Source of the DNA: Leptofilum sp050292445
Lineage (GTDB): Bacteria; Chloroflexota; Anaerolineae; Promineifilales; Promineifilaceae
NCBI GenBank assembly: GCA_050292445.1
Contig: JBNKLQ010000265.1
Location: forward strand, 1 to 8,214
Direction of reading: 5' to 3'
DNA length: 8,214 bases
Part shown: one piece after another, positions 7,168 through 8,214 of the stretch
Layout of the letters: each line of letters opens with the position of its first letter
Position numbering within the stretch: position 1 is the first letter of the stretch
Notes under the pieces: model-generated
The model's database searches: none
The model's input: only the letters and a program-made list of their open reading frames with translations
What the model was told of the DNA's origin: nothing
Position numbers and translations under genes: made by a program

Positions 7168-7451
7168 TTACCGCTGGCAGGATTGGCATCTATATCTGTT
7201 CATTTCAGGGACAGATGAATAACGGCCGTCTGCTGTATACATCACATGCACCTCCAGCCAGATACCTACCATGTCGGTGGCGTTGGCAATCAGAATGGGG
7301 TTTGGCGGTTCGGTTGGTTTGTTTGGGCGTTGGCGGGAGGTCGGTGAGGGGATGGGGGGTGGCTCAACGGCCATATCCAATTCGGTGTTTTCATCGACAG
7401 TCTGCAAATCAGTCTGGCAGCTTGCCAGGAGAAAAGCACGTTTAGGAACAT
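7168..7451 (-). pseudogene. Decayed relative of the lipoprotein gene's 5' end
   Basis: One frame reads KRAFLLASCQTD, a lipobox-like remnant with a truncated hydrophobic stretch. It continues through a Pro-rich linker (AVEPPPIPSPTS) to ILIANATDMVGIWLEVHV and MYTADGRY. This parallels the intact neighbour's LAAC, Thr/Pro linker, LITSADEMVGIWL and MYAADGRFY. Against the neighbour it lacks about nine residues after VGIWL and loses similarity after DGRY, with a stop at 7168, so no hydrolase domain follows. The ATG at 7451, overlapping the upstream gene's stop, is out of frame with the LLASC segment, which implies a frameshift. A nine-base match (CAGATGAAT at 7212-7220 and 6450-6458) right after the DGR codons hints at an internal deletion of about 77 bases, but this is tentative. 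The likely origin is a tandem duplication followed by decay. A short expressed lipoprotein is a less likely alternative. Confidence 0.68.
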
Positions 7452-8214
7452 GGTCCTGGATCGTACGTAATCTCAACTTTTCCACCATTTTTTGTAAATT
7501 CTTGAGAAAAATGCCGAATCATTTGGTACACGGCATTGTCAAAGAGTTCAATCCGTTTGCGAAAAATCTCGTATACTTTCTCTTGTCCAGGAGGCGGGTT
7601 TTGAACCGATTGTCTGGCCTGTTCCATTAACTGGGTCAATTTAGCCAAATCTTCAGGCGTGCAATAATAGATGTTCCAAATATACTTTTTCCCTTTATCT
7701 TTGTTTTCTTTCGTCACTTCAACATTTGCAGCAAAATAGGCTCGCTTCAGTAAATCCCAGTAAATGTGCACAACCGTGGCGACAAAATCCCAAATAGGCA
7801 GTTTAGCAGGTCCGTAGAACGAGAAAAAATCTTCAAGGAGATCATTTAAATCAGGTGATTTATCACCATCAAACTTGGCAATCTGGGTATCAAATTTGAG
7901 ATATGTTAACGAGGTATCATCGAGATATTTCATCCATACATAGGTGTTAACCTGATCGATGACAGGGTTTGTCCAAGCCATTCCACCACCAATTTTAGGA
8001 ATAAGACCTGATTTGAGACCTTTGATATGCACAGCACTAAAGTCATTGTATGCTCCTTCTAAGCCCATATCTTCCATCTTCTTAAGATCTTCAGCAATTC
8101 TTGCAGGTGCCCAGCCAGGAAAAGTATCAAACCTATTGTCGCGAGGCTTAATGAAATATTCATACAGGTAGACTTTCTTAGCAATAGCAGTCCATTCAGC
8201 GAAGGCTTCTTCAT
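7442..8214 (-). CDS. DUF4838-like protein, C-terminal 256 residues (5' end outside window)
   Basis: The frame is open from the window edge (first full codon at 8212) to a TAA. Early residues EWTAIAKKVYLYEYF, then AEDLKKMEDMGLEGAY, then VNTYVWMKYL, and then LNDLLEDFFSFYGPAKLPIWDF follow the order and wording I recall for DUF4838 (PF16126). That family is found with glycoside-hydrolase proteins related to alpha-glucuronidases and hexosaminidases. Typical members have W-KLLWdPd followed by a LidEFy-gYYGPA segment. Here a charged stretch (LKFDTQIAKFDGDKSPD) replaces the usual short link between those two parts. The last 80 residues, after AYFAANVEV, are charged and helical without a recognised motif. 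The DNA is AT-rich (about 37% GC over four sampled 60-base lines) compared with about 58-60% in the lipoprotein gene. It carries no ACGGCCGT palindrome, which suggests separate origin or recent transfer. Any signal peptide or catalytic domain would be upstream. Confidence 0.68.
   Translation of the reverse strand, partial: EEAFAEWTAIAKKVYLYEYFIKPRDNRFDTFPGWAPARIAEDLKKMEDMGLEGAYNDFSAVHIKGLKSGLIPKIGGGMAWTNPVIDQVNTYVWMKYLDDTSLTYLKFDTQIAKFDGDKSPDLNDLLEDFFSFYGPAKLPIWDFVATVVHIYWDLLKRAYFAANVEVTKENKDKGKKYIWNIYYCTPEDLAKLTQLMEQARQSVQNPPPGQEKVYEIFRKRIELFDNAVYQMIRHFSQEFTKNGGKVEITYDPGPCS

Larger units (their letters stand above)
654..7229. repeat. Dispersed highly iterated palindrome ACGGCCGT (15 perfect copies)
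   Basis: Perfect copies begin at 654, 1049, 1358, 1724, 2252, 2422, 4231, 5097, 5117, 5559, 6037, 6537, 6676, 6694 and 7222. Copies with one changed base begin at 3094, 3473 and 6760. With equal base use about 0.13 copies would be expected in 8.2 kb. Copies lie in genes on both strands, in the pseudogene and in the terminator. Within genes they are read either as (A/G)AC-GGC-CGT (Asn/Asp-Gly-Arg) or as ACG-GCC-GTN (Thr-Ala-Val), so the word is not explained by one protein motif. Confidence 0.95.

Overview
The window looks like chromosomal DNA of a free-living, Gram-positive-like or Chloroflexota-type bacterium, with Anaerolineae-like lineages the best guess. That guess rests on remembered family resemblance: a secreted TolB-like propeller joined to a gingipain-like peptidase and ending in a YLP-type tail, lipoproteins with a VGIW domain and a Pro/Thr linker, and a small WR-SLE protein. 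It has not been tested by a search. No rRNA, tRNA, CRISPR array or transposase was seen.

Layout. (1) Bases 1-695, plus strand: the C-terminal end of a tetratricopeptide-repeat protein. (2) Bases 696-975: a gap with an imperfect inverted repeat and the ribosome binding site of the next gene. (3) Bases 976-5076, plus strand: a 1366-residue exported protein. Its parts are a signal peptide, a seven-bladed TolB/PD40-like propeller, a PPC domain split by eleven hexapeptide repeats, a C25/gingipain-like cysteine peptidase domain, an Ig-like domain and a short hydrophobic tail. (4) Bases 5077-5138: a strong hairpin that probably ends transcription from both sides. (5) Bases 7063-5139, minus strand: a two-gene unit in which a 72-residue protein overlaps by four bases (ATGA) a 569-residue lipoprotein with a beta-lactamase/class C serine hydrolase domain. 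(6) Bases 7451-7168, minus strand: a decayed relative of the front end of that lipoprotein. (7) Bases 8214-7442, minus strand: the C-terminal 256 residues of a DUF4838-like protein in clearly AT-richer DNA.

The genes give no obvious shared pathway. The common theme is cell-surface or exported hydrolases: a peptidase-like protein, a serine hydrolase lipoprotein and a glycosidase-associated family protein. The most striking signal is at DNA level. The palindrome ACGGCCGT occurs 15 times in 8.2 kb, in genes on both strands, in two different codon phases, in the pseudogene and twice in the intergenic terminator. This resembles the highly iterated palindrome HIP1 of cyanobacteria but with a different word. 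No complete new defence or biosynthetic system was recognised.
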